Positions 26,419 through 34,833 of a stretch of 64,000 bases of DNA are shown in pieces. The translations under genes and the position numbers were made by a program. The first letter of the stretch is position 1; every line of letters starts with the position of its first letter. The stretch is from Nocardia concava NBRC 100430 (lineage in GTDB: Bacteria; Actinomycetota; Actinomycetes; Mycobacteriales; Mycobacteriaceae). The stretch lies in NCBI RefSeq assembly GCF_000308815.1, contig NZ_BAFX01000201.1:1-64000 (forward strand). The letters run 5' to 3'. The notes under the pieces were generated by a model. The model saw only the letters and a list, made by a program, of their open reading frames with translations, had not been told where the DNA came from and searched no databases.

Positions 26419-26540
26419 GCACCACCCAAGCCCTCTCTCAAGCCCTCCTATCTGACAAGATGCAGATCTCGGGCAATTCCTGAACCCAACTAGGCTCATG
26501 ACCAGAAGGTTGCTGGAGACCCAAAGGGGAGGGTGAACAC

Positions 26541-26852
26541 ATGTTCCAGGCCGATATCGACCAACTGAAGACACTCGCCACCACAGTGACCTCGGTCGGC
26601 GATGAGATCGACAACCTGGACGTGCGCACCACCGCCGACACGATCGGCGACGCACTTCCCGGGATTCCCATCGGCGCGGCATGCTCGCAGGCTGGCGGAT
26701 ACACAGAAGGCGCATGGCTGCGCATCGCGGAACGCATGCGCAAGCTGGCCAGCATCGTGAACCAGTGCGCTGACGACATCAAGGTCACCGACACCGAGTT
26801 CAAGAACCGGCTCGAGCAGATGCACTTCTTCCATACCGGAGAGGGCGTCTGA
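26541..26852 (+). CDS. ESX/type VII secretion-associated small protein (EspC/WXG100-like)
   Basis: A 103-residue helical protein with the size and helix-turn-helix layout of WXG100/EspC-like type VII substrates; the loop reads LPGIPIGAACSQAGGY rather than a clean WxG. It is the first gene of a three-gene unit: its TGA overlaps the next ATG (TGATG). A strong GGGGAGGG ribosome site precedes the ATG. No ESX ATPase or membrane-channel gene is in the window, so any secretion would use a system encoded elsewhere. Confidence 0.55.
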   Translation: MFQADIDQLKTLATTVTSVGDEIDNLDVRTTADTIGDALPGIPIGAACSQAGGYTEGAWLRIAERMRKLASIVNQCADDIKVTDTEFKNRLEQMHFFHTGEGV

Positions 26853-29401
26853 TGCCGAGCCGAAAGGAAGTCGAGGGCTGGAAGCCCGAGAAGCTCAGTC
26901 AATGGGCTGGCGAGCTCGACGCCAAGACCACCAGTTACGAGGACCAGCTGGATCGCAGCCTGACCCAGTTCCAGGGGACCGACTGGCAGGGCAAGGCCTA
27001 TCTCGCCGCCTACGACCGATTCGCCGAAGAACGCGCCGAGGGCCGCAAACTCTCCCAGGAAATCCGTGACATCTCCGCCGCGCTGCGCACGGCGGACAGC
27101 CGGCTCTCGGACGAACGCCGCATCCTGCTCGGACGGGTGTCCGACGCCGAGCACGACGGCGAATGTCCTGTCGGGCTCACCGTCGATGACGGCTGGAAGG
27201 TGCACGCCAATCCATACACCGCCAGCGACTACACCGATCAGGACAAGAAGAAGATCAAGGAGCGGATCGACCATCATCAAGGCCTGATCGACACCGCGAA
27301 GTCGGCCTTGATGACAGCGGTCGGCGAAGTGATCGCGGGAATCACCAACGCCGCGAACGAGGTCCAGATCCGCGGTGACCAACTCGGCAAGGGAATCGAC
27401 ACTCCTGCATTGACCTCTGTCGACCCGGCCGAGCTCGGACGCAAGGACGGGGCAGACGTCGCCGACGGGAAGCTCGCCGACGACAAGATCACACAACTCG
27501 CGGATCGACTAGCCGGAATGGGCCTGCCCCCTGACCAATTGGAGATCCTGGCCAAGGGCGGTCAGATCACCGTCCCACAGTCGACGATGGACTACCTATC
27601 GGGCTTCTACGACAAAGCCGGTCGCGACGGCCTATGGAAGCTCTCGGAATCATTGCAGGCCAACGGATCCCCGCAAGCGCTGCAATTGCGACAAGAGCTC
27701 GTCAACAACATGATGACCCTGTCCAATGAGAACGTCGTCACGCGCGGCCCCGACGGACAGGTGGCCGACCGCGGCGGCTGGAACAAACTCAACTCCGAAG
27801 TCCGCGAAATGATCGGAACCCGACCGAATTTCGCCGGCGCACCGAACTCCAACACCCGCGACCTCCCCGACGACTATCGCGCGGTCCTATTCGGCAAGGG
27901 CCCCATCGACGACCGCCACGCCCTCTTCGACTACACCGAGGACATGGCCAAGTTCGGTCGTTTTCTCAATAGCGGCGATCCGAGTTACATCCCGGGTCAG
28001 CGTATGGGCGTCGAGTTGGAGCGCCAAGCCGCACACCAAGCGTGGATCGCCGACCATGGCGGCTACGCGCCATACGGTGATGTCAATCTGGAAGAGTCGG
28101 ATTGGGTCAGAAACACCAACCGCAGCGCCCAGGACTTCCTCAGCGTCGGAGCCCGCAACCACGAAGCCTCCTACGCGATGCTCACCGGCCACGGCAGCGA
28201 TGAACTCTTCGGCAAAGGCGTTCCGGGCCAGAGCTTCTCGCAGTACGACCCTCAGATGGCCACAACACTGTTCCAGCACAAATGGGATGACGGCGGTGCA
28301 GCCGTAGGCAAGATGGTCGACTGGATCGGCTCCGACTCTCATGACCTCGGCCCAGACGGCAAGCCCACATTGCAAGCACTGCATGCACGCGAATCTCTCA
28401 CCCGACTACCCGGAATCCTTGCACCCTTGGAGGCCGCTCAGGACCCCGCCCATCACGGCGACCAACCGCTCCTGAACCGAAGCGGTGGCGCACTCGACGC
28501 GGACAAGTTCGGAAAGACCGCCCAGAGTTTCGCTGCGAACCCAGAACTGGCCCGAGCCCTCGGACACGCAATGGGCTCGAACATCGATGCGTTTGCCGAT
28601 GCCAAGAACCTGCCGAAGACCACCTACCTGCCCGACGTCGGAGAGGCCCAACTCCGGCCCACCGACGCCAACCGCCTCCTGTTCCTGGCCAGCCAGTCCG
28701 ATCAGGGTCGACTGACCCTGGAAGTCGCCAGGCAGAGCTACGAATCCCACATCCTGAACGAGGCATTCGCCCAACACGATATGCCCCCGGGCGAATACGC
28801 GAAGTCCTCGCTCCAACAACTGGCAAGCCTCGACGGCCGGTTCACAAATGCCGAGCAAAATGCCTTGACATATCAGGACACTCATAACATCCACGAATAC
28901 AACAGCAAGATTCAGGAGATCTACGAGAAGAAGAAGGCTGCCGCCGAGATCGTGGCAAAGCTGGGCCAGAGTTCGCTCGAATTCACTCCGGGCGGAGAGG
29001 CTAGTTCGAAGGTATCCGACGTCCTGGGCGATAAGGTCACGGAAAGTTTGATCAAGAAGTTCGTCCCGGAACCACAGAATTTGGAAACGCAGTATCCGAA
29101 CGCTGCCGAAATCAACAACCAGGGCTCACGGGACTTCCGACAGGAATTATTGAATACCGCATACGATCAGGGCCAACTACCCGGCAATCTGATGGACGAG
29201 CACACAGGACGCCCGATCGATCTCGGAAACTCGCCGAACTCAGATCAGATAAGATCAATAAAGAAATACTTGGACGAGCAGGGTTTCGACCAAGTCTTAA
29301 CCGACTACGACCAGACACATGACATCGAAGTTCTGCAGGGCGTTGGCCAGAACGGCACCAGCCTCTCGGTGATCCTTTACGGCAAGGAGGGAAAGATTTG
29401 A
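26852..29401 (+). CDS. Large ESX-associated protein with N-terminal WXG-like domain (849 aa)
   Basis: An 849-residue, mostly helical protein. Residues ~1-105 resemble a WXG100 helical hairpin with the turn GTDWQGKAY; the remainder has helical repeats and Gln/Asn/Asp-rich segments resembling actinobacterial 'TPR repeat region' proteins linked to ESX loci. I see no catalytic motif. The C-terminus (HDIEVLQGVGQNGTSLSVILYGKEG) looks like a small folded domain. It may be a secreted partner or effector of the 103-residue gene. Codon use becomes AT-richer toward its 3' end (about 28.8-29.4 kb), a hint of acquisition. The stop overlaps the TTG start of the following lipoprotein. Confidence 0.6.
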   Translation: MPSRKEVEGWKPEKLSQWAGELDAKTTSYEDQLDRSLTQFQGTDWQGKAYLAAYDRFAEERAEGRKLSQEIRDISAALRTADSRLSDERRILLGRVSDAEHDGECPVGLTVDDGWKVHANPYTASDYTDQDKKKIKERIDHHQGLIDTAKSALMTAVGEVIAGITNAANEVQIRGDQLGKGIDTPALTSVDPAELGRKDGADVADGKLADDKITQLADRLAGMGLPPDQLEILAKGGQITVPQSTMDYLSGFYDKAGRDGLWKLSESLQANGSPQALQLRQELVNNMMTLSNENVVTRGPDGQVADRGGWNKLNSEVREMIGTRPNFAGAPNSNTRDLPDDYRAVLFGKGPIDDRHALFDYTEDMAKFGRFLNSGDPSYIPGQRMGVELERQAAHQAWIADHGGYAPYGDVNLEESDWVRNTNRSAQDFLSVGARNHEASYAMLTGHGSDELFGKGVPGQSFSQYDPQMATTLFQHKWDDGGAAVGKMVDWIGSDSHDLGPDGKPTLQALHARESLTRLPGILAPLEAAQDPAHHGDQPLLNRSGGALDADKFGKTAQSFAANPELARALGHAMGSNIDAFADAKNLPKTTYLPDVGEAQLRPTDANRLLFLASQSDQGRLTLEVARQSYESHILNEAFAQHDMPPGEYAKSSLQQLASLDGRFTNAEQNALTYQDTHNIHEYNSKIQEIYEKKKAAAEIVAKLGQSSLEFTPGGEASSKVSDVLGDKVTESLIKKFVPEPQNLETQYPNAAEINNQGSRDFRQELLNTAYDQGQLPGNLMDEHTGRPIDLGNSPNSDQIRSIKKYLDEQGFDQVLTDYDQTHDIEVLQGVGQNGTSLSVILYGKEGKI

Positions 29402-30096
29402 CTCCCAAGCTCTCGGTCGCAATACTCCTGGCCCTGACGTCCGTAGCTTTCGCAGCATGCTCTGACGAGGACGGCTCGAACATGGCGTCATCTACGCCTC
29501 CGCCAACAAGGCCGACCACAACATCACACTTCCCATACCCTCCACTCGAGTTCAGATGGGATATCGCCGTCCCTTTGGGTGAGCAGGAACGAGCCGCCGC
29601 AACAACAGCCCTCGAAGCAGAAGTCTTGGAATCCAGGTTGCGGTCAAATAAGGAAGAGGGTGTGATTCAGCAACTCAATTCTATGGTGACCTATGGCCAT
29701 AGGTGGGCATCTGACGGAATTCGCCCCTTACCCGAGACCGGCGGTTCACTGCTGCGAGCGGTGGATGTCGAGAAGAAATCTGATTCACAATGGATTGTCA
29801 CCTACTGCGTTTACAACACGCCGGGAGGATATAGCAATGGGGACAACGGTCAACTCCGATTGAGTGACCCGAATTGGGTATACAGCCCATACGCCGATGT
29901 AGTCGATTTGACAACGGATCGCTCCGGAATCAATGAGACCTCCACGACACCGCGCCTACTAGTATCCGGTTCAGCGCGCCCCGAATTGCAAACATACCCG
30001 GGCAGGCCAAACGACCTCCCACGCCAGACGTGCGAGCCTTTCATGCCCAGCCCCTTCATCCAGCAACCCCCTGCGCCTCTACCTTCTGGCAAGTAA
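29398..30096 (+). CDS. Small secreted lipoprotein, third gene of the ESX-associated unit
   Basis: A 232-residue lipoprotein: signal peptide KLSVAILLALTSVAFAAC with the lipobox Cys at position 20, then a Ser/Thr/Pro-rich linker and a globular domain with a WIVTYCVY strand. The start is TTG 29398, supported by AAGGAGGG immediately upstream and by TTGA overlap with the preceding stop. The gene is AT-richer than the core region. It could anchor or neutralise the large protein at the membrane; this is inference from the operon only. Confidence 0.65.
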   Translation: MTPKLSVAILLALTSVAFAACSDEDGSNMASSTPPPTRPTTTSHFPYPPLEFRWDIAVPLGEQERAAATTALEAEVLESRLRSNKEEGVIQQLNSMVTYGHRWASDGIRPLPETGGSLLRAVDVEKKSDSQWIVTYCVYNTPGGYSNGDNGQLRLSDPNWVYSPYADVVDLTTDRSGINETSTTPRLLVSGSARPELQTYPGRPNDLPRQTCEPFMPSPFIQQPPAPLPSGK

Positions 30097-30112
30097 CCGC
30101 CCACGCTGCCGA

Positions 30113-30418
30113 ATGACCGGCCCCCTAGACAGCCAGCGACGTGAGCAGGCCACTGAAGCTGTCTCCGGCATCCTCGCAATGCTGGATGCCGAGATTCGAA
30201 CGAACGAAATTCTGCTCTGGCGCAACAGATTTCTCGACATCGCAGATCTGCTCGCGAGCTCCGAGCTGGCCGATGCGGACGTCTTACAGGCCATCGCTGA
30301 ACACGCGATCTCCCTTCGGGGCGGCGCGGATCTCCGGTACGCGTACACCTCCCGCAGCGCACCACCACCCCGATTCACCTTGCCAGACAACGGAGAATCC
30401 ACAAACCGAGCCATCTAG
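30113..30418 (+). CDS. Small helical protein (101 aa), unknown
   Basis: A 101-residue ORF starting 17 bases after the lipoprotein gene. It is helical (REQATEAVSGILAMLDAEIRTNEILLWRNRFLDIADLL) and ends in a disordered, proline-containing tail. No family recognised. Position and orientation suggest it belongs to the same transcription unit, perhaps as an immunity or chaperone-type partner. The frame overlaps an alternative frame leading into the next gene, so confidence is limited. Confidence 0.45.
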   Translation: MTGPLDSQRREQATEAVSGILAMLDAEIRTNEILLWRNRFLDIADLLASSELADADVLQAIAEHAISLRGGADLRYAYTSRSAPPPRFTLPDNGESTNRAI

Positions 30419-30470
30419 TCGCCAACCGAACGCGGCCCAACATGTCAGCCCTATCGGCTACGGTCGCCTC

Positions 30471-31127
30471 GTGGCCGAAGAACAGCCGCTCCTCCCCTCC
30501 CGCCGCGGACCGCGCCGAAAGAAGCCGGTCACCTACCACCTGCGCGTAACGATCCAAGGCATCGACCCTCCAGTGTTCCGATGGATCGAAGTCTCCTCCG
30601 AGCTGTTCCTCAACGATCTCAACGAGGTACCCGGCGCGTCCATCGGCTGGGTCAACTTCGCTGCACACGAATTCCGTTGTGGCCCAACGTTCGATGACCC
30701 AACCTCGGAGCGTTATGTCAGTGCCGACGCGGTCGCACACGGCGACGCCGCCGTCGCCGAGGACCAGGTCCGCTTGGACGAACTCTTCACCACCCCGGGC
30801 GACACCCTCTACTACCTCTACGACTACGCCGACTACTGGATGCACCACATCGTCCTGGACAAGATCCTCCCCCGCACCGCGAAAACACCCCGCACCATCT
30901 GCGCCAGCGGCGACCGAGACGGCCCTCCCGAAGGCTCCGGCGGGCCGGCCAACTACGAATACTGGTGCCGCAGAGCCGATCCGGACGACGAAGGCGAATC
31001 ACTGGAGTACATCACCCCGGAAGCCCTCATCAACGGAACCGAGTACCACCAGCCCAACCTCTTCGTCATCGAGGAGATCAACTGGTACCTGACCCGCCAG
31101 TTCGGCTACGGCAGAGGTCCGAAGTAG
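30471..31127 (+). CDS. Plasmid pRiA4b ORF-3 family protein
   Basis: A 218-residue protein of the pRiA4b ORF-3 family. The diagnostic start VTYHLRVTIQGIDPPVFRWIEV, the FDDP and acidic YLYDYADYW segments, and the late PANYEYWCRRA are present. The family is common on plasmids and islands; function is unknown, though the fold resembles small RNA/DNA-binding domains. GTG 30471 is chosen because similarity starts soon after it and a TACGGT hexamer lies a few bases upstream (30459-30464), consistent with a leaderless message; upstream codons in the same frame are the shadow of the previous gene. Confidence 0.75.
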   Translation: MAEEQPLLPSRRGPRRKKPVTYHLRVTIQGIDPPVFRWIEVSSELFLNDLNEVPGASIGWVNFAAHEFRCGPTFDDPTSERYVSADAVAHGDAAVAEDQVRLDELFTTPGDTLYYLYDYADYWMHHIVLDKILPRTAKTPRTICASGDRDGPPEGSGGPANYEYWCRRADPDDEGESLEYITPEALINGTEYHQPNLFVIEEINWYLTRQFGYGRGPK

Positions 31128-31187
31128 ACCAACCTGGCGCGCAAAGTACAACAGCAACACCCACAACTGCGTTTCCGGTGCGAAAAG

Positions 31188-31316
31188 TATAGTAAGAGCA
31201 CCGATCACAGAGGGGTGCAGTGGACTCAGGCAGCATCGCCGGCTGGCTACGGCAGTGCGCTCTCCGCAGCAGGCGGTTTGCAAGAAGTCAGTCGATGAAA
31301 CCGTCTGCGCGCAACG
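31188..31316 (+). other. Promoter-like site followed by a very short open frame
   Basis: TATAGT (31188-31193) is a near-perfect -10 hexamer in otherwise GC-rich DNA. It is followed by an aggggtg site and GTG 31220, which opens a frame of about 38 codons (VDSGSIAGWLRQ...) that closes inside the convergent gene's 3' end. This may be the beginning of a gene cut off when the neighbouring module inserted, or a real micro-gene. Confidence 0.25.
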
Positions 31317-32661
31317 CCCTCTCGAGATCGGGGTAGCAGTAGTAGCTATCTTCGCCGGCCAGTTCACCGACCTCGTTCAAGAACTCACCGAAGACCGATC
31401 CGCGTTTTCGTCCGAGGTGGGCTGTCGCACCGAGGAGATGAACCGCGGTGCCGGGCATCTCGATTGCCTGACGGCACTGGTAGTTCGCACACCAGTTGCC
31501 CAGCGCCTGCGTGAGGCTGTCGATGTCGAGGAAGGCCGCGTGCTGCAGGAGAAGCGTTCCCGCTACTTCCCCGTATCGGAATGTGCTCACCTCTCGGAGG
31601 ATCTCGAGGATCGAGGGTACGAAATACTGATCCGGCGCAGCGGCGGTGATTACCGCGATGCGATGCAACCATGGAAGATCGGTGAATCGAGCTTCGAGGC
31701 CGGGCAGCCGCTCCCTCGCGAATCGGCTACGCACCAGCGCTATCCCCGCCGCGATATCACCCGGTAGCGGTTCGAGCTCTCCTTTGGGGATCCGGGCGTA
31801 CAGCAGCCCTTCGAGCCTCGGTATCACCGACGGATCCAATGCCTCCCAGAAGTAGTCCTGTGCACCGAGCCTCACCAATGCCCAAATCTGAGTGGCGCCG
31901 TCCTGGGTTTGAAATCTATCGGCCACTCTGGCCAGGGCGGTCCGAACAAGCTCGCGGTCTCGTTGAGCCAGAGCTTCCAGCGCCGTCGCCATTCGATCGG
32001 CATGCTCGGCCGGCGGCATTCGACCGGCCGGATCCAGTTCGAGCAGAGCATGTTTGGCGGCAACCTTGATGATGTTGCCACGGGCTGCTGTCCTCACCCG
32101 ATCGAAGAAGGTCGCCTGGATATGCGGAGCACTCGCTATGAAGTACGGATCGCAGACATAGGTGTTGAACTCCTCCAGCACTTTTCGTCCCTGTATCGGC
32201 TGATGAGTAAGCAGGGTCGTCAATGCCACCGCGAGATGTCCACGTGCCACCTCGGGTCGGGGTTCATAAACATCGTCGAGCGTTCGAAGCGATGGATGCA
32301 CACAAAGGTTTCGGTCCTCACGGACCCGTTGCAGCTCGCGCAGTCCGATCGAATCGATCAGCTCGAATTTTTCGGCCTCGCCGAGCAATCCGCTCTCGAT
32401 CTGCTGCATTACTCGGACACCTTCTTGGGTCAGCCCCTGTCTCTGGGCGCTGACCAGCCGCTCCCGGAACTCGACAGCCTTGCTGTCCCCGTCGTCGGCG
32501 AGCCGCACGAGTTTGGTGATGATGTCCGCGGTCACCGCCGTCCAGGTGGCCGCGATGCAGGCACGGACTGCGCCCGCGTTGTAACATCGCCATGCTTCCT
32601 CGGCCAGTGACCGAACCTCGGGGTTCCAAACCTGGCCGACCAGAATCTCGAGATCCGCCAT
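31288..32661 (-). CDS. HEPN-like protein partnered with a UvrD-type helicase
   Basis: A 457-residue protein. The N-terminal ~125 residues look like a HEPN/DUF4145-type helical domain: the first helices read AEEAWRCYNAGAVRACIAATWTAVTADI, and R117-N-L-C-V-H122 fits the HEPN ribonuclease motif (R-polar-x3-H). The rest is helical, with no recognised domain, perhaps HEAT-like. The start ATG is 3 bases after the helicase stop, with GAGGG upstream, so the two are translated together. HEPN RNases are common effectors in abortive-infection systems; RNase activity here is inference. Confidence 0.6.
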   Translation of the reverse strand: MADLEILVGQVWNPEVRSLAEEAWRCYNAGAVRACIAATWTAVTADIITKLVRLADDGDSKAVEFRERLVSAQRQGLTQEGVRVMQQIESGLLGEAEKFELIDSIGLRELQRVREDRNLCVHPSLRTLDDVYEPRPEVARGHLAVALTTLLTHQPIQGRKVLEEFNTYVCDPYFIASAPHIQATFFDRVRTAARGNIIKVAAKHALLELDPAGRMPPAEHADRMATALEALAQRDRELVRTALARVADRFQTQDGATQIWALVRLGAQDYFWEALDPSVIPRLEGLLYARIPKGELEPLPGDIAAGIALVRSRFARERLPGLEARFTDLPWLHRIAVITAAAPDQYFVPSILEILREVSTFRYGEVAGTLLLQHAAFLDIDSLTQALGNWCANYQCRQAIEMPGTAVHLLGATAHLGRKRGSVFGEFLNEVGELAGEDSYYCYPDLERALRADGFID

Positions 32662-32664
32662 GCC

Positions 32665-34629
32665 CTATCCCTCGACGATTCCCAGCCAGACGTATTCCCT
32701 TGCTCTGGTTATCGCGACGAATCGCTGGTTGATCACGAGATCAGCGCGGTCGCGGGCGGTATCGCTGAGCGGCTCCCCAGGAAGGGCTTTCGCGAAAAAT
32801 GGATGCAGCACCGCGCGGAAGTCCAGCCCTTTCGCACGGTAGACGGTGCCGACCTTGACTCTCTCCTCCTCGACACCGATATAGTCCTCGAGGTTCCGGA
32901 AGGGCACATTCCACCTGCGTAAGGCAGCCCGGAAGCGATCCGCGTCGTGGTTGGTCAATGTCAGGAGGGCGATCGCCGACAGCGGGATTCCCTTCGCCGC
33001 GATCTTCTCCAATTGGATCGCCAGCTCGCGTTCCACGGCTCCGTCACTGCCGCTCCAGGTTTCGGCGATCCCACCGTCCAGGGCGACGTCGGAGTGGCTC
33101 AGGGCAATCCCGGCGGCTCCCTCGAGGTCGTCGATCCCGACTCTTCCTTCGAGTGAGGCAGCCAACGCGAGTACCGCCTGGCAGTTGCGGTAATTGACGC
33201 GAAGCACCTCGCCACGACCGATGATCGGAATACCCGCGTCCGATAGTCTCCAGCCGCCCGCGTAGATCTTCTGCTGTCCGTCGCCGACCAGCAGCAGCGC
33301 ATTCGGCGCATTCCCGGTGAGCGCGTGGACGAGTCGTAGCCCGAGCACGGTCATGTCTTGCACCTCGTCGACAACGACCATGTCGTAAAGCTCGTCGAGC
33401 GGATTCTCCTCCAGCTCGATCAACGCGGCGGCAATGAGATCGTTGGCGTCCAGGAAACCTTCGCTCAGGCGGATCTCCTCGTAGCGATAGAACAAATCCC
33501 AGACGGCCTTTCGCGCTGCGCCGTCGAGCGCGGCGCGACGCCCGCGACGATCGAGCCGCGCATACTCGTCGAAGTCGTGTATCCCACGACCTTTGATCAG
33601 TCGGTCGACCTCTTCACGCCAATAGCGAATGTCGGGTTCGATGGCCGCGAGCGGGCCGCGGCTGCCGACTCGAGACCACGCCAGGTTGAAGGCGTTGTCG
33701 GCATGCTTCAGATTCATCTCCGAGTGCTCACCACGGATGTTGAGGAACTCGCGAGCCCACGCGTGCAAGCTCTTGAACTCCGTGCGGTCCATCGCATCCG
33801 GCGCCAGCTGAGCGAAGGCCTGCTCCTGGCACCTCGGCAGGTTACGCACGAAGGTCGTGAACAGTAGTTTTCCGGTGGTCTTTCGCGCTCGGCGCGCCAT
33901 CCGGTGCAAGGCGACCACGGTCTTCCCGGTTCCGGCCGGGCCGGCGATACGCGCCGGACCGTTGTAGTTCTTCGCCACCAGTGCGCGTTGGGCCGGATCC
34001 AGGAACGTCATCCAGGTCGGGAAGGGCCTGTCGAGTGCCTGTCTGCGTTCCTCTTCGAGCAGACGTTCGGGATCGATCAGGCTGGCCTCGTCGGATAGGT
34101 CGCGGGCTGGCGCAGCGAGCGATACCAGCGTGTAACCACTGTCGCGAGCGGCGACGATCTCCGCGATCCGGCCCGCAACGCCGCGTTCCAGTCGCGACCC
34201 GCTCTTCAACAGCGATCGGTAATCCAGTTCGCTGACCACCCGAAAATCACCCGGCGGTCGCACACGGCCATACGGCGCAGTGACCAGGACCAGCTCGATC
34301 GTCTCGGGCACGAATACATTGCGATGATTTCCAACCGGGAGATCAGCAAACAGCTCTTCGGCATGGACTTCGATGTCCTGAGCTGTCGACTCGTCCGGCT
34401 CCTCGAACACCAGACCGAACACACCGCCGGTTCCGATCAGAAACCCATCGGCATATCCAGGCGTCCGCAGTTGAGAATTCCGAACCAGGAGGTGCCACCC
34501 GCGGCGCCCCTCCGCCAGTAGCCCGGCCAAAACATTTCTCGCCCGCGCGGCCATGGGCCCGGCGACCGCCAACGCCTTGTCCGCCTGCACTCGCCGAATT
34601 TCTCGATCGTGGTTGCTTACCCGTGTCAC
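32665..34629 (-). CDS. UvrD/Rep-family helicase with degenerate NERD-like N-terminus
   Basis: A 654-residue superfamily 1 helicase. Walker A GPAGTGKT lies at residues 230-237 (start at 34629), motif II is VVVDEVQDM, motif IV-like RVNYRNCQAVL follows, and the C-terminal motifs TVYRAKGLDFRAV and FVAITRAREYVWLGI complete the UvrD core. Residues ~40-170 resemble a nuclease-related NERD-type fold (YADGFLIGTGGVFGLVF), but the catalytic E-x-K is not visible, so it may only bind nucleic acid. GTG 34629 gives the likely family start (VTRVSNHDREIRR); GTG 34713 would add 28 low-complexity residues. It forms an operon with the HEPN-like gene. Confidence 0.75.
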   Translation of the reverse strand: MTRVSNHDREIRRVQADKALAVAGPMAARARNVLAGLLAEGRRGWHLLVRNSQLRTPGYADGFLIGTGGVFGLVFEEPDESTAQDIEVHAEELFADLPVGNHRNVFVPETIELVLVTAPYGRVRPPGDFRVVSELDYRSLLKSGSRLERGVAGRIAEIVAARDSGYTLVSLAAPARDLSDEASLIDPERLLEEERRQALDRPFPTWMTFLDPAQRALVAKNYNGPARIAGPAGTGKTVVALHRMARRARKTTGKLLFTTFVRNLPRCQEQAFAQLAPDAMDRTEFKSLHAWAREFLNIRGEHSEMNLKHADNAFNLAWSRVGSRGPLAAIEPDIRYWREEVDRLIKGRGIHDFDEYARLDRRGRRAALDGAARKAVWDLFYRYEEIRLSEGFLDANDLIAAALIELEENPLDELYDMVVVDEVQDMTVLGLRLVHALTGNAPNALLLVGDGQQKIYAGGWRLSDAGIPIIGRGEVLRVNYRNCQAVLALAASLEGRVGIDDLEGAAGIALSHSDVALDGGIAETWSGSDGAVERELAIQLEKIAAKGIPLSAIALLTLTNHDADRFRAALRRWNVPFRNLEDYIGVEEERVKVGTVYRAKGLDFRAVLHPFFAKALPGEPLSDTARDRADLVINQRFVAITRAREYVWLGIVEG

Positions 34630-34706
34630 CGCGAAACCCCCATTCGCCTTGCGACGACCTCCGCCCGAACGAGCGGCGTTCTGACAGAGTGACGCAATTC
34701 TCCTGC

Positions 34707-34747
34707 TAGCCACAAGTTCCGGTCGGTTGGTTTGTTAGCCACAAATT
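34707..34747. promoter_or_regulatory. Direct repeat in the divergent promoter region
   Basis: TAGCCACAAGTT (34707-34718) recurs as TAGCCACAAATT (34736-34747), 29 bases apart, close to three helical turns. It lies between the divergent helicase/HEPN operon and the STAND-kinase gene, so one regulator could control both. Confidence 0.4.
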
Positions 34748-34833
34748 GTCGCTTGTGAAATGCCAGAACCCCACTCTCCCGAACTGATCGTCAGGGACAA
34801 TCGCAGTGTGCAAAGGGCGAGGGGGAATGCCTT

